NCBI RefSeq assembly: GCF_007993035.1
Contig: NZ_VOOS01000003.1
Coordinates: 337,501-401,500 of the forward strand
Length of the DNA stretch: 64,000 nt
Source of the DNA: Vicingus serpentipes
GTDB lineage: Bacteria > Bacteroidota > Bacteroidia > Flavobacteriales_E > Vicingaceae
Reading direction: 5' to 3'
Each line of letters opens with the position of its first letter. The first letter of the stretch is position 1. The translations under genes were made by a program, and so were the position numbers. The notes below the pieces were generated by a model. The model searched no databases. It saw only the letters and a program-made list of their open reading frames with translations, and was not told the origin of the DNA. This document shows, in pieces, positions 17,931 through 27,547 of the stretch.

Positions 17931-18184
17931 TCTACAAACTCACCATCATTGATGGTTGATGAGTTTGTTTTTTTGCTTGTTTTTATTTTAACCTCACCTT
18001 CGTGTTCTTTAGCAAATTGTTTTGCTTGCTCAGCATCTCTATATTGTTGTTGAGATTGATTTTGAAACTGTCCCATTTTTTTATTTACCCATCTAGTTAA
18101 AAGGAAAGGGAAAACATAACGAGCTAAAAGTTTAAAACCATAGTACACTATTACTATTATTGCTATTGTTCTTAAAAGTTGCAA
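17912..18184 (-). CDS. DUF4834 family small membrane protein
   Basis: A 90-residue Bacteroidota-specific protein with one N-terminal membrane helix (about 4-22), a basic RWVNKKMGQ region, a Gln-rich stretch, and the family's closing motif GEFVDYEEID. Function unknown. The start is TTG at 18184 (MQLLRTIAIIV); no ATG is available before the helix. Its coding sequence contains a strong hairpin that reads as a terminator for the convergent phosphatase gene (17935-17974). Confidence 0.8.
   Translation of the reverse strand: MQLLRTIAIIVIVYYGFKLLARYVFPFLLTRWVNKKMGQFQNQSQQQYRDAEQAKQFAKEHEGEVKIKTSKKTNSSTINDGEFVDYEEID
17935..17974 (+). terminator. Terminator of SpoIIE gene, inside DUF4834 coding sequence
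   Basis: CAAACTCA (17935-17942) pairs with TGAGTTTG (17960-17967), and inside it CCATCA (17943-17948) pairs with TGATGG (17950-17955), with a 4-base bulge. Seven T residues follow (17968-17974). It begins 5 bases after the phosphatase stop codon. Confidence 0.75.
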
Positions 18185-18260
18185 TTTAAATTCTTTTTTA
18201 AATTATAATCTAAATTATTTCAATAACCTTTCCATTTTAAAGAAATAGACAAAATGTCAT

Positions 18261-21077
18261 TTATCTACTTAAATAAAGATTTCTTTCAGCATAAATATCT
18301 CTAAAAAATTTGTCTTTAAGAGAATCTATAAATTGAATTGCTTCACCAGTAGATTTCATTTCTGGACCTAATTCTTTGTCAACATTAGGGAACTTACTAA
18401 AAGAGAAAACTGGTATTTTAATTGCATAGCCTTCCTTGTGAGGGTTAAAGTTGAAGTCTTTAACTTTTTTATCTCCAAGCATTACTTTTGTTGCATATTT
18501 AACGTAAGGCTCCCTATAAGCTTTCGCAATAAAAGGAACTGTTCTAGATGCTCTTGGGTTTGCTTCAATTACATAAACTACATCATCCTTAATGGCGAAT
18601 TGTATGTTTATTAAACCAACAGTTTTTAAAGCAACTGCTATCTTTTTAGTAATTTCTTCAATTTGAGTGATAATTAAGTCACCTAAGTTGTATGGAGGTA
18701 AAACTGCATAAGAATCACCAGAATGAATACCTGCTGGCTCAATGTGTTGCATTATACCAATTATATATGTGTCAGTTCCATCACAAATAGCATCAGCTTC
18801 AGCTTCGATAGCTCCACCTAAAAAGTGGTCTAATAATATTTGGTTATTTGGCATTGCTTTTAAAATGTCAACTACATGATGTTCTAGCTCATCTTCATTA
18901 ATTACGATTTTCATTTTTTGCCCACCTAAAACATAAGAAGGTCTAACTAATAATGGAAATCCTAAATCTTTTGATAATTCAATGGCTTGTTCAGCACTTT
19001 CAACAATGCCATATTTAGGGAATGGTATTTTAAGCTCTTCTAAAACTTTAGAAAAACGACCTCTATCTTCAGCAATATCAAGGGCTTCAAATGAAGTTCC
19101 TAAAACTTTTATTCCGTACTTTTCTAACTTTTCTGCAAGTTTTAATGCAGTTTGACCACCCAATTGGACAATTACTCCAACAGGATTTTCAAGTTTAATA
19201 ATGTCGTAAATATGTTCCCAAAAAACAGGTTCAAAATATAATTTATCCGCAGTTTCAGAATCAGTAGATACCGTTTCTGGGTTACAATTAATCATTATGG
19301 TTTCATACCCTGCTTCTTTTGCAGCCATTATACCATGAACACAACTGTAATCAAACTCAATTCCTTGTCCAATTCTATTTGGTCCAGAACCAAGCACTAC
19401 TATTGATTTTTTATCTGAAACAATAGATTCATTTTCATCTTCAAAAGTAGAGTAGTAGTATGGTGTTTGAGCAGGAAATTCAGCAGCACAAGTGTCAACT
19501 AATTTATATACTCTATTGATGTTCATTTCGGCTCTCTTAGTGTAAACCTCACTCTCTAAGCATTTTAATAAATGAGCTACTTGTCTATCAGCATAACCTT
19601 TCTGTTTTGCTTCGTACATTAGCTCTCTTGGTAAGGTGTCTAGCGTGTATTTTTCGATTTTTCGCTCTAGTTTTACAAAGTCTTCTATTTGTCTTAAAAA
19701 CCAGTGGTCAATTTTAGTTTTTTCAAAAATAGTTTTGAAAGGGATTCCCATTTTTATTGCATCATAAATATGGAATAACCTATCCCAACTAGGGTTTTCT
19801 AAACTATGTAATATTTGGTCTTGATTAGTTAATTCTTTACCGTCAGCACCTAATCCATTACGGTTAATTTCTAAACTTTGACAAGCTTTTTGTAATGCTT
19901 CTTGAAAAGAACGTCCTATGCCCATTGCTTCTCCTACAGATTTCATTTGAAAGCCTAATCTTCTGTCAGCTCCTTTAAATTTATCGAAGTTAAAACGTGG
20001 AATTTTAACAATAACATAATCTAATGTTGGTTCAAATAGAGCAGATGTTCCAGTTATAGGATTCTTTAATTCATCTAATGAATAACCAATAGCAAGTTTA
20101 GCCGCTATCTTAGCAATAGGATAACCCGTTGCTTTTGATGCTAGAGCAGAAGACCTAGAAACTCTAGGGTTAATTTCAATTGCAATAATATCTTCATTTT
20201 CGTCATTACTTACAGAAAACTGGACATTACATCCTCCTGCAAAATTTCCAATCGAACGCATCATATGGATTGACATATCACGCATTTTTTGAAAAGTTGT
20301 ATCAGATAATGTCATAGCAGGAGCTACTGTAATTGAATCTCCTGTATGAATACCCATTGGGTCAAAATTTTCTATAGAACAAATTATAATAACATTGTCA
20401 TTTCTATCTCTAAGTAACTCTAATTCATATTCTTTCCAACCAATCACAGCTTTGTCAATCATTACCTCATGTATAGGTGATGCTTTTAAGCCGCGGTGTA
20501 GAGCTTCTTCATATTCTGCTGGGTCGTATATAACTGCGCCACCAGTTCCTCCTAAAGTAAATGATGGACGGATTACTAATGGGAAACCAATTTTTTGAGC
20601 AATTTCTTTTCCTTCTAAATATGATTTTGCAGTTTCAGATGGAGCCATTGGAACACCAATTTCCTCCATTTTTTGTCTAAATAATTCTCTATCTTCTGTT
20701 ATATCAATTGCTTTCGTATCAACACCAATCATTTTAACATCGTGCTCTTCCCACAATCCCATCTTTTCACATTCTATAGCCAAGTTAAGAGCAGTTTGTC
20801 CACCAACAGAAGGTAATACAGCGTCTATGTCTGGATGATTTTCTAATATTTTAATAATGGAAGTAGTGTCTAAAGGTAATAAGTAAACGTTATCAGCAGT
20901 AACATCATCCGTCATAATTGTTGCCGGATTTGAGTTGATTAACGATACAATAATTCCTTCCTCTCTTAATGATCGAGACGCTTGAGACCCTGAGTAATCA
21001 AATTCACAAGCTTGACCAATAACAATGGGTCCACTTCCAATTATAAGTACATGTTTGATGCTATTATCTTTTGGCAT
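18261..21077 (-). CDS. carB: Carbamoyl-phosphate synthase large subunit, no allosteric domain
   Basis: Makes carbamoyl phosphate from bicarbonate, two ATP and glutamine-derived ammonia, for pyrimidine and arginine synthesis; it partners with CarA. The 938-residue protein has two homologous ATP-grasp halves (carboxyphosphate about 1-400; carbamoyl-phosphate about 549-930) around an oligomerisation domain. It opens with [22 protein letters not shown], and the second half repeats this as [19 protein letters not shown]. It ends at about the point where the roughly 135-residue MGS-like regulatory domain would begin, compared with about 1070 residues in Escherichia coli. The small subunit is not in the window. 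ATG at 21077, downstream of rpmH's terminator. Confidence 0.96.
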   Translation of the reverse strand: MPKDNSIKHVLIIGSGPIVIGQACEFDYSGSQASRSLREEGIIVSLINSNPATIMTDDVTADNVYLLPLDTTSIIKILENHPDIDAVLPSVGGQTALNLAIECEKMGLWEEHDVKMIGVDTKAIDITEDRELFRQKMEEIGVPMAPSETAKSYLEGKEIAQKIGFPLVIRPSFTLGGTGGAVIYDPAEYEEALHRGLKASPIHEVMIDKAVIGWKEYELELLRDRNDNVIIICSIENFDPMGIHTGDSITVAPAMTLSDTTFQKMRDMSIHMMRSIGNFAGGCNVQFSVSNDENEDIIAIEINPRVSRSSALASKATGYPIAKIAAKLAIGYSLDELKNPITGTSALFEPTLDYVIVKIPRFNFDKFKGADRRLGFQMKSVGEAMGIGRSFQEALQKACQSLEINRNGLGADGKELTNQDQILHSLENPSWDRLFHIYDAIKMGIPFKTIFEKTKIDHWFLRQIEDFVKLERKIEKYTLDTLPRELMYEAKQKGYADRQVAHLLKCLESEVYTKRAEMNINRVYKLVDTCAAEFPAQTPYYYSTFEDENESIVSDKKSIVVLGSGPNRIGQGIEFDYSCVHGIMAAKEAGYETIMINCNPETVSTDSETADKLYFEPVFWEHIYDIIKLENPVGVIVQLGGQTALKLAEKLEKYGIKVLGTSFEALDIAEDRGRFSKVLEELKIPFPKYGIVESAEQAIELSKDLGFPLLVRPSYVLGGQKMKIVINEDELEHHVVDILKAMPNNQILLDHFLGGAIEAEADAICDGTDTYIIGIMQHIEPAGIHSGDSYAVLPPYNLGDLIITQIEEITKKIAVALKTVGLINIQFAIKDDVVYVIEANPRASRTVPFIAKAYREPYVKYATKVMLGDKKVKDFNFNPHKEGYAIKIPVFSFSKFPNVDKELGPEMKSTGEAIQFIDSLKDKFFRDIYAERNLYLSR

Positions 21078-21175
21078 AATTTAAGAATATTTGATGCAAA
21101 ATTGTTTGTGCGAAATTACTTCAATTAGATTGATTTCTTATTGCTTATTTTTCAACAGTTATTAAAAAAATGTTC

Positions 21176-21206
21176 AAAAAAAAAGGAAGCTTAATGCTTC
21201 CTTTTT
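21176..21206 (-). terminator. Terminator of rpmH
   Basis: GGAAGC (21185-21190) pairs with GCTTCC (21196-21201) around TTAAT, extended by A/T pairs on both sides. On the minus strand a run of nine T follows. It separates rpmH from carB. Confidence 0.87.
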
Positions 21207-21223
21207 CTTATCTACCTATATAA

Positions 21224-21382
21224 TTATCTCTTGTGTCTAGCTTCGTCAGACACAGTCAATTTCTTTCTTCCTTTAGCTCTTCTTCTAGCAATAACTTTTC
21301 TACCATTAGCAGATTCCATTCTACTCATGAATCCATGCTTATTTCTTCTTTTTCTTCTCGATGGTTGGAATGTTCTTTTCAT
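21224..21382 (-). CDS. rpmH: 50S ribosomal protein L34
   Basis: A 52-residue basic ribosomal protein of the large subunit. The translation begins [18 protein letters not shown], continues [20 protein letters not shown] and ends [14 protein letters not shown], which is the complete L34 pattern with the usual Flavobacteriales C-terminal tail. ATG at 21382, TAA at 21224-21226. A consensus promoter lies 42 bases upstream and a strong terminator 18 bases downstream, so it is a single-gene transcript. No rnpA or dnaA is next to it, unlike the classic origin-linked arrangement. Confidence 0.97.
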   Translation of the reverse strand: MKRTFQPSRRKRRNKHGFMSRMESANGRKVIARRRAKGRKKLTVSDEARHKR

Positions 21383-21423
21383 TTCTTTCTGTTTTTAATC
21401 TTCCGATGTTAAATTTCGGTCTG

Positions 21424-21454
21424 CAAAAATAGATTTTTTTTATATAATGGCAAA
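21424..21454 (-). promoter_or_regulatory. Bacteroidota housekeeping promoter of rpmH
   Basis: On the minus strand TTTG (21454-21451), 19 bases, then TATTTTTG (21431-21424). This matches TTTG-N19-21-TAnnTTTG exactly. Transcription should start near 21417, giving a leader of about 35 bases. Confidence 0.82.
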
Positions 21455-21577
21455 TATATTTATTTATTTTTTTGATTTTTATTTAATGTTTTTAAAACTA
21501 ATAGTTAGCTTATGACAAATATCAGTAATAGTTATCAGTGAGCTCACTAATTTTAACATCAAAATATAAAAGTATAA

Positions 21578-22603
21578 ATGTTAATTGGTTTAAGAGATTT
21601 TTTTGTTAGGAACCTTAAAAAAGGTACATTTTTATGGAAGGTTCTTGAGTTTTTTCAAGGGTTATTTTATGTTAAAAATTATCTTTTTTATTATAAGTGG
21701 AAATTCATTACTAAAGGAAGTTCTATAAGAGAAGTTAATATAGAGTTCAACAGTTTTTGTAATTTAAGATGTTCTTTTTGTTCGTTAGATCACGAAAAAC
21801 CAAAAGTTAAAATGACACCAGAATTGTTGGATAAGTTTTTTGATAACTTGGTAAATGATGGGCGTTTTAAAAAAGTAGAAGTTATCCATTTGCATAATGG
21901 AGGAGAAACACTTTTAAATCCACAGATTAAAGAATTACTAGCTGTAATAAAAAAATATAAAGACGTTGTTTTAAATAAGGGGCTTAAGTTTCCGACCGTT
22001 TATTTATTAACCAACGGAACTCCACTTACAGAGAAAAAGACAATAGAAATTATAACAAGTGGAGCAGTTGATATAATGGAGTTTAGTATGGATGGAGGAA
22101 GTCCTCAGCGATTCGAAGAAATGCGGATTAAGGCAAAATGGGAATTGTTTTATAAAAACATAAAATATTTTTGTAACGAAAATAAACTAGCAGGTAATCC
22201 GATTAAAACCAATATTATTTCAGTAATCGATGCGAAATATCCTTTAAATACTAATTGGATGGATAAAGAATTTGTTGAAGTTTTAAGTATGGTTGATAAA
22301 TATGAATTAAGACATCCTCATACTTGGGCAGGAGAAGTTGATATTGAAGGAGATTCATCAAATAGTAAAAATAAACCTCACAAAATAGGCTGTGGATTAT
22401 TAATGAATCAGTTAGTTTTTTTACCAGATGGTAATATTACAGTTTGTTGTGTTGACTTAAATGGTAAAGGGATTGTTGGAAATATAAAGGATAATAATTT
22501 GTTTGATATTTATTATTCTCCCAAAAGAATAAAGTGGTTGGAATTAATGTTTAAAGGTCGAAAAGAAGAAATAGAATTGTGTAAAAACTGTGATACGTTT
22601 TAG
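21578..22603 (+). CDS. Radical SAM protein with SPASM domain
   Basis: A 341-residue radical S-adenosylmethionine enzyme. The iron-sulfur motif is Cys61-x3-Cys65-x2-Cys68 (FCNLRCSFC), followed by the GGE-type block HNGGETLLNP. The C-terminus is a SPASM domain with auxiliary-cluster cysteines (IGCGLL, VCCVDL, LCKNC). The first 45 residues are basic and aromatic, suggesting membrane association. Such enzymes modify peptides, sugars or lipids; no precursor peptide or maturation partner is nearby, so the substrate is unknown. Its stop is 3 bases from the stop of the convergent sulfatase gene. It stands alone, 195 bases from rpmH on the other side. Confidence 0.88.
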   Translation: MLIGLRDFFVRNLKKGTFLWKVLEFFQGLFYVKNYLFYYKWKFITKGSSIREVNIEFNSFCNLRCSFCSLDHEKPKVKMTPELLDKFFDNLVNDGRFKKVEVIHLHNGGETLLNPQIKELLAVIKKYKDVVLNKGLKFPTVYLLTNGTPLTEKKTIEIITSGAVDIMEFSMDGGSPQRFEEMRIKAKWELFYKNIKYFCNENKLAGNPIKTNIISVIDAKYPLNTNWMDKEFVEVLSMVDKYELRHPHTWAGEVDIEGDSSNSKNKPHKIGCGLLMNQLVFLPDGNITVCCVDLNGKGIVGNIKDNNLFDIYYSPKRIKWLELMFKGRKEEIELCKNCDTF

Positions 22604-22606
22604 TTG

Positions 22607-24568
22607 CTATTCTTCTCCAACTTTATTTTTACTCATTAAATAATAAGCTGCTTGCATGTTAGAAAATGCATAGTTTTTCATTGCTTCAGCTTTTTCTTTA
22701 TTGTTATTAATACAATTATTTACAGATTTGTTTTGATACAAATGCATAGATTCTGGACCTTCTTTTCTTATAATAAGTAGATGTTCTTCATCTATAACTC
22801 CAATTTTATCATCAGCATTAAAGTAAATGTATGGTCTTGATTCGGTAAATAAATCAACGCCTAATGTGTTGTTTGTATATGGTAATTTCAATAAATTCAT
22901 TAAAGTTGGAAATACATCTAATTGTCCGCCAATTTTTGAAAATGCTCTTGGTGTTTTAATTAAATTAGGAGCATATATAATAAATGGAATATGATTATAA
23001 TTTAAAGAGATGTCATATCTGACATCTATAGCCCATCCATGGTCAGCTACAAAAGCAAAAATAGTATTGTCGAACCAAGGTTCTTTTTTAGCGTCATTAA
23101 TAAATTTATTTAGTGACCAATCTGCATATTCACATGCGGCAAGACCATCAATTTTATGTTTAGATTTAAAATGACTAGGTATTTTGTATGGCCCATGATT
23201 ACTTGTAGTCATAAAAACGGACAAAAATGGAGTTTCTTTTTTTGCCATTTTATTAATGATTGGTATAGAAAAGTCAAACATAAAATCATCAGCAACCCCA
23301 AGTGTGCTTAAAATTTTATCTTTTGGGTAATCTTTATCGCAAATAATTTTGTCAATCCCGTTCTCTGTTAAAAAACCTCCAACATTATCAAACTCAACAT
23401 CATGATTTGTAAAGTAGGTTGTTGAATAGCCATTTTTCTTTAAATTACTTACAAGGTTGTTATACTTTAAGATTGGAACTTGATTCATTGCATGTCTATC
23501 GTAAAGAGCAGGAAAAGAACAAAGCGTACTAAAAATTCCATTGTGGGTGTGAATTCCTGCACTATACAAGTTTTTAAAAAAATATCCTTCATTACTAATA
23601 CTATCCAAAAAAGGAGTGATATTAAATGGATTCCCATAAGTTTCCATTCTTGCAGTACTCATTCCTTCCATTAAAATTAAAACTAGATTGGGCTGTTTTG
23701 TATAATTAGAATCAGGAATTATTTTTTTTGAAATTGGAGAAGAGGGCGTACCTTCTCTGGTTAAAAAATGTTTTACATTATTAATAGCCAGTTCGTTATC
23801 CATTAAATGTAATTCCTGATTACTTGATTTTTTGGTGTCTAAATAACTCTTTAGAAAAGTAAAAACAGGGTTTAATGATATCTGATTTGCAATAGAATAA
23901 TCACTAAAATAAGCATCGGTTGGCCCAAGTGGAGCAATATTTAAGTTCGCTCTACCTCTTAATCCGATAATTAATAATAGTGAAACAGAAATAAACCAAA
24001 GTATTTTTTTTAGAAAAAATGTATGGTTTGAATATTTAGTATTAAAACAAATTTTACCTATTTTTTTTATGGAAAACTGATATGCAAATACAATAACAAC
24101 TAACGGAACTAATATTCCCCAATAACTAGGTTCTTGAAAAATCATTTTTAATACAAAAACGGGGTTTTCAATCCATTGAAAAACGGCAGTAGTTAACCTG
24201 TAATTAAAATGAGAAAAATAAGGAACATCAATGCTGCTTATAAGAAATGAAAATAAATAGGAAACAGTGATTAAAGTGCTTACAATTTTTACTAAAACAA
24301 TTTTTTTAGTTGAAATAAAATCAGAAATAGAAAGTATTAAAAAAGGAATAATTAATAGATAGCTACTTATCACACTATCAAAGCGAAATCCTAATATGAA
24401 TGATTTGCTAATAATATCAGTTCTAATGTTATTAGGGATATTTTCTATTTGTCCATAATTAACAAAAAAAGCAATTAACCTAAATATAAAAAAGATGCAA
24501 ATACCGATTGTATAGCTAACAAACAGAAATTTTATATAAGGAGGTATTTTTTGTATAAGATTTTTCAA
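22607..24568 (-). CDS. LTA-synthase-like membrane sulfatase/phosphoglycerol transferase
   Basis: A 653-residue inner-membrane enzyme: five N-terminal membrane helices (about 12-205) and a periplasmic alkaline-phosphatase-fold domain (about 290-620). Active-site features fit the LtaS/OpgB group: Glu301 (LILMEGMS) for metal, Thr341 (GIHTHNG) as nucleophile, SNHGPYKIP, and VADHGWAI for the second metal pair. LtaS builds lipoteichoic acid in Gram-positives; in a Gram-negative cell it more plausibly transfers phosphoglycerol or phosphoethanolamine to a glycan or lipid. The start is TTG at 24568 (MKNLIQKIPPY), since no ATG precedes the first helix. It is divergent from the SDR operon across 96 bases. 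Confidence 0.85.
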   Translation of the reverse strand: MKNLIQKIPPYIKFLFVSYTIGICIFFIFRLIAFFVNYGQIENIPNNIRTDIISKSFILGFRFDSVISSYLLIIPFLILSISDFISTKKIVLVKIVSTLITVSYLFSFLISSIDVPYFSHFNYRLTTAVFQWIENPVFVLKMIFQEPSYWGILVPLVVIVFAYQFSIKKIGKICFNTKYSNHTFFLKKILWFISVSLLLIIGLRGRANLNIAPLGPTDAYFSDYSIANQISLNPVFTFLKSYLDTKKSSNQELHLMDNELAINNVKHFLTREGTPSSPISKKIIPDSNYTKQPNLVLILMEGMSTARMETYGNPFNITPFLDSISNEGYFFKNLYSAGIHTHNGIFSTLCSFPALYDRHAMNQVPILKYNNLVSNLKKNGYSTTYFTNHDVEFDNVGGFLTENGIDKIICDKDYPKDKILSTLGVADDFMFDFSIPIINKMAKKETPFLSVFMTTSNHGPYKIPSHFKSKHKIDGLAACEYADWSLNKFINDAKKEPWFDNTIFAFVADHGWAIDVRYDISLNYNHIPFIIYAPNLIKTPRAFSKIGGQLDVFPTLMNLLKLPYTNNTLGVDLFTESRPYIYFNADDKIGVIDEEHLLIIRKEGPESMHLYQNKSVNNCINNNKEKAEAMKNYAFSNMQAAYYLMSKNKVGEE

Positions 24569-24599
24569 ATTCTAACTCAAAAGAGATGTTCAAAAATAA

Positions 24600-24618
24600 G
24601 ATAAACTTTAAGTTTATC
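24600..24618. promoter_or_regulatory. Palindrome between divergent genes
   Basis: GATAAACTT-T-AAGTTTATC is a perfect 9-base dyad with a single central base, lying 32 bases from the sulfatase start and 47 from the SDR start. It has no T-tract, so an operator is more likely than a terminator; no regulator is known. Confidence 0.3.
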
Positions 24619-24664
24619 AATTCGCATACTTTTTTTATAACACTTTAAAATTTAATTTAGCCAA

Positions 24665-25462
24665 ATGGACTTAACAAACAAAATAGTATGGGTTACAGGA
24701 GCTTCTTCGGGAATAGGAGAAGCAATTTGCCATGAATTGATGAAATACAATTGTAAAATTGTATTGTCATCCAGACGAGAAAGTGAATTGTTGAGAGTTA
24801 AAAATGAATTGAAAATTAAAGATGAGAATGTGTTGATTTTACCTATTGACTTAGAGAAAAGTAATGAGGCTGAAAATTGGGTGGAAAAAGTGATTGTTAA
24901 GTTTGGGAGGATTGATTTTTTAATTAATAATGGTGGAATTAGTCAGAAGAGCTTGGTAGAAGAAACTACTGAAGCTGTTGAACGAAAAGTGATGGAGATA
25001 AATTATTTTGGGAATGTGGCCTTAGCTAAAGCAGTTTCAAAATATATGATAAAACAAAAATCGGGGAAAATAATAGTTACAACAAGTATTTTAGGAAAGT
25101 TTGGATTACCATTTCATTCAACTTATGCTGCATCTAAACATGCTTTATATGGTTTTTATGATTCGTTTCGATTAGAACTTAAAAAAGATAATGTATCTGT
25201 ATTATTAGTGTCTCCGGGTTTTATAAATACAAATGTGGCCGTTAATTCTATTACTGGTGATGGATCAACTCTAAATGAAGATAGTCCTGCTCAAATTAAT
25301 GGGATGAAAACTAATGTTTTTGCTCGCAAATTAGTTGGAGCTATCAAATCGGATAAGAATCATATTTTTATTGGAAGTAAAGAGTTGCTGTCTATTCCTT
25401 TTAAAACTTTTTCGCCAAATTTGTTTTATTCAATTATGTTAAAACTGAGTAAGGGAAAATAG
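24665..25462 (+). CDS. Short-chain dehydrogenase/reductase
   Basis: A 265-residue classical SDR. The nucleotide-binding motif TGASSGIG is at 11-18, NNG at 88-90, and the catalytic Ser141, Tyr154 and Lys158 are in YAASK. The sequence resembles the DHRS7-like branch of SDRs, which act on alcohols and ketones of lipids or steroids; the substrate cannot be assigned. It is the first gene of a five-gene plus-strand operon, and the next ATG follows its stop codon without a gap. Confidence 0.9.
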   Translation: MDLTNKIVWVTGASSGIGEAICHELMKYNCKIVLSSRRESELLRVKNELKIKDENVLILPIDLEKSNEAENWVEKVIVKFGRIDFLINNGGISQKSLVEETTEAVERKVMEINYFGNVALAKAVSKYMIKQKSGKIIVTTSILGKFGLPFHSTYAASKHALYGFYDSFRLELKKDNVSVLLVSPGFINTNVAVNSITGDGSTLNEDSPAQINGMKTNVFARKLVGAIKSDKNHIFIGSKELLSIPFKTFSPNLFYSIMLKLSKGK

Positions 25463-26161
25463 ATGAGATTGATCAATTGCATGAAAATAATTGCAACAAT
25501 TGTTGTAGTAATCTTGATGTTTTCTTGTAAAACTATCCCAACAGTTAAATCACCTAGTTTAGTTGGTCAACCACCAGAAGATACTACTGTTTTTGTTGTT
25601 GATAATGAACCTTCTAATGAATCAATAGCAACTTTTTTAACTGAATATTTAAAGATAAAATATAAGGATAGAGATTTTAGTAAGTTTATCTATGTATCTA
25701 TTAAACACCAAAAATTATACTTAATTGAAAAAGATAGTGTGCGTTTTAAATTCCCAATATCTTCTGCAAAATTAGGAGTAGGAAACGTACAAAATAGTAT
25801 GAAAACGCCAATTGGGTTACATACTATAAAACATAAGTATGGAGATGATGTTCCGTTGGCAGGACTATTTAAATCAAGAGTTTACACCGGAAATGTTTCA
25901 CCAATTTATGCCCAAAAAATTAAGTCGCCAACAGATGATGTTACAACAAGAATTATGTGGTTGCAAGGTGAAGAACCAGGGATTAACAAAGGGCGAAACA
26001 TAGATTCATACAAAAGATATATTTATATACACGGAACATCTGAAGAAGGATATATTGGAGAGCCTGCTTCTCATGGATGTATTCGTATGAAAAATACAGA
26101 TGTATTAAATCTTTATGAAGTTGTTGATGAAGGTACTCCTGTTCTCATTTTAAAATATTAA
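25463..26161 (+). CDS. L,D-transpeptidase (YkuD) lipoprotein
   Basis: A 232-residue lipoprotein: hydrophobic segment 8-19, lipobox MFSC with Cys22. The YkuD catalytic domain follows, with His190 (YIHGTSEE), His204 and Cys206 in SHGCIRM as the catalytic set. It should form 3-3 cross-links in peptidoglycan or attach proteins to it in the periplasm. A second in-frame ATG at 25481 would shorten the signal to a more usual length and is a plausible alternative start. The gene abuts the SDR gene and precedes rmuC by 45 bases. Confidence 0.9.
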   Translation: MRLINCMKIIATIVVVILMFSCKTIPTVKSPSLVGQPPEDTTVFVVDNEPSNESIATFLTEYLKIKYKDRDFSKFIYVSIKHQKLYLIEKDSVRFKFPISSAKLGVGNVQNSMKTPIGLHTIKHKYGDDVPLAGLFKSRVYTGNVSPIYAQKIKSPTDDVTTRIMWLQGEEPGINKGRNIDSYKRYIYIHGTSEEGYIGEPASHGCIRMKNTDVLNLYEVVDEGTPVLILKY

Positions 26162-26206
26162 AGGATTACTTAAAATATCTTAACTTTAAGGTCTCAAAAA
26201 CAGACT

Positions 26207-27547
26207 ATGGATTTTACTGCTATCTTTTTATTAATTATTGGCCTAGGAATAGGTTTTGTCTTAGGGTGGCTTTTTAAAAAAAGTAAAGAAACTGAGGTTG
26301 AAAATATTAATGATACAGAAGCTTTAAATCAAGAAATAGCTGTTTTGAAAAGTAGGATAGAAGCTGCTGCAGAAAATTATAAAGAGCAAAGGCAAAAAAT
26401 AGAAGATTTATCGTCCCAAAAGGATGAATTATTATCTACTAATGCTCAGTTGGCAGCAAATAATCAAAACGTTGAAGAGAAACTAAGTGAACAGAAAAAA
26501 GAAATTGAGAAGTTGCAAGAAAAATTCACATTAGAATTTGAAAATGTAGCTAATAAGTTACTAAAACAAAACTCTAGTGAATTTGCTGAATCGAATCAAA
26601 AAAGATTAGATGAAATTTTAAAACCTCTAAGAGAAAATATTAAAAACTTTGAGCAAAAAGTAGATGACAAATACGAGAAGGAATTAAAAGAACGAACTTC
26701 TTTAATGGAGCAAGTAAAAACCTTGTCGGATTTAAACCAACAAATGCGAACAGATGCACAAAATTTAACCAAAGCATTGAAAGGAGATTCGAAAGCACAA
26801 GGTAATTGGGGAGAATTTATTCTTGAAAAAGTACTTGAGAGTTCTGGTTTAGTTAAAGATCAAGAATATGTTACTCAGCATCATACAACTAATGATGAAG
26901 GGGGTAGAATTTACCCTGATGTTGTTATTAATTTACCAGATGATAAACACATTGTAGTTGACTCTAAGGTTTCGATTACGGCTTATACTAATTATCTAGA
27001 AGCAGAAACTGAAGAGGAGCAATTAAGTTTGATTAAAGCTCATATTGTATCTGTTAAAAGTCATATTGTTGGATTGAGTGAAAAGAATTATTCGAATGCA
27101 GTAGGTATTAATTCTCCTGATTTTGTATTGATGTTTATGCCATCAGAACCTTCGTTTAGCTTTACCTTACAAGCAGATGCATCTTTATATAATTATGCTT
27201 GGGATAGAAAAATTGTAATAGTTAGTCCAACAACTTTGTTAGCTACCTTAAAGACAATTGCTTCAGTTTGGAAACAAGAAAAACAAACCAAAAATGCGCT
27301 TGATATAGCAAAACAGAGTGGTGCTTTGTATGATAAATTTGTTGGGTTTTTAGAAGATTTAGAAAAAATTGAAAGAGGCTTATCAACTGCGAAAGTGGCT
27401 TATGATGGTGCTGTAAATAAGCTTAAAACAGGTTCGGGTAATATAATTCGTAGGGTAGAAGGGATTAAGAAGTTAGGAGCAAAAGCTACAAAAAATATAC
27501 CTTCAAGTTTTAATGATGATGATGATATTGAGTTATTAGAGGATTAA
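26207..27547 (+). CDS. rmuC: DNA recombination protein RmuC
   Basis: A 446-residue protein with an N-terminal membrane helix (about 4-23), a long coiled coil (about 35-190), and the RmuC domain (about 195-400) marked by KGDSKAQGNWGEFILEKVLE and PDDKHIVVDSKVS. RmuC limits inversions at short inverted repeats and has a nuclease-like core; its exact role is unsettled. The C-terminus ends in an acidic run (FNDDDDIELLED). Its stop and the next gene's start share one base (TAATG), so the two are probably translationally coupled. Confidence 0.93.
   Translation: MDFTAIFLLIIGLGIGFVLGWLFKKSKETEVENINDTEALNQEIAVLKSRIEAAAENYKEQRQKIEDLSSQKDELLSTNAQLAANNQNVEEKLSEQKKEIEKLQEKFTLEFENVANKLLKQNSSEFAESNQKRLDEILKPLRENIKNFEQKVDDKYEKELKERTSLMEQVKTLSDLNQQMRTDAQNLTKALKGDSKAQGNWGEFILEKVLESSGLVKDQEYVTQHHTTNDEGGRIYPDVVINLPDDKHIVVDSKVSITAYTNYLEAETEEEQLSLIKAHIVSVKSHIVGLSEKNYSNAVGINSPDFVLMFMPSEPSFSFTLQADASLYNYAWDRKIVIVSPTTLLATLKTIASVWKQEKQTKNALDIAKQSGALYDKFVGFLEDLEKIERGLSTAKVAYDGAVNKLKTGSGNIIRRVEGIKKLGAKATKNIPSSFNDDDDIELLED

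Noticed and set aside
21383-21577. Short precursor peptide for the radical SAM enzyme
   Set aside because: The gap is occupied by the rpmH leader and promoter, and I found no credible small open frame with a start signal.
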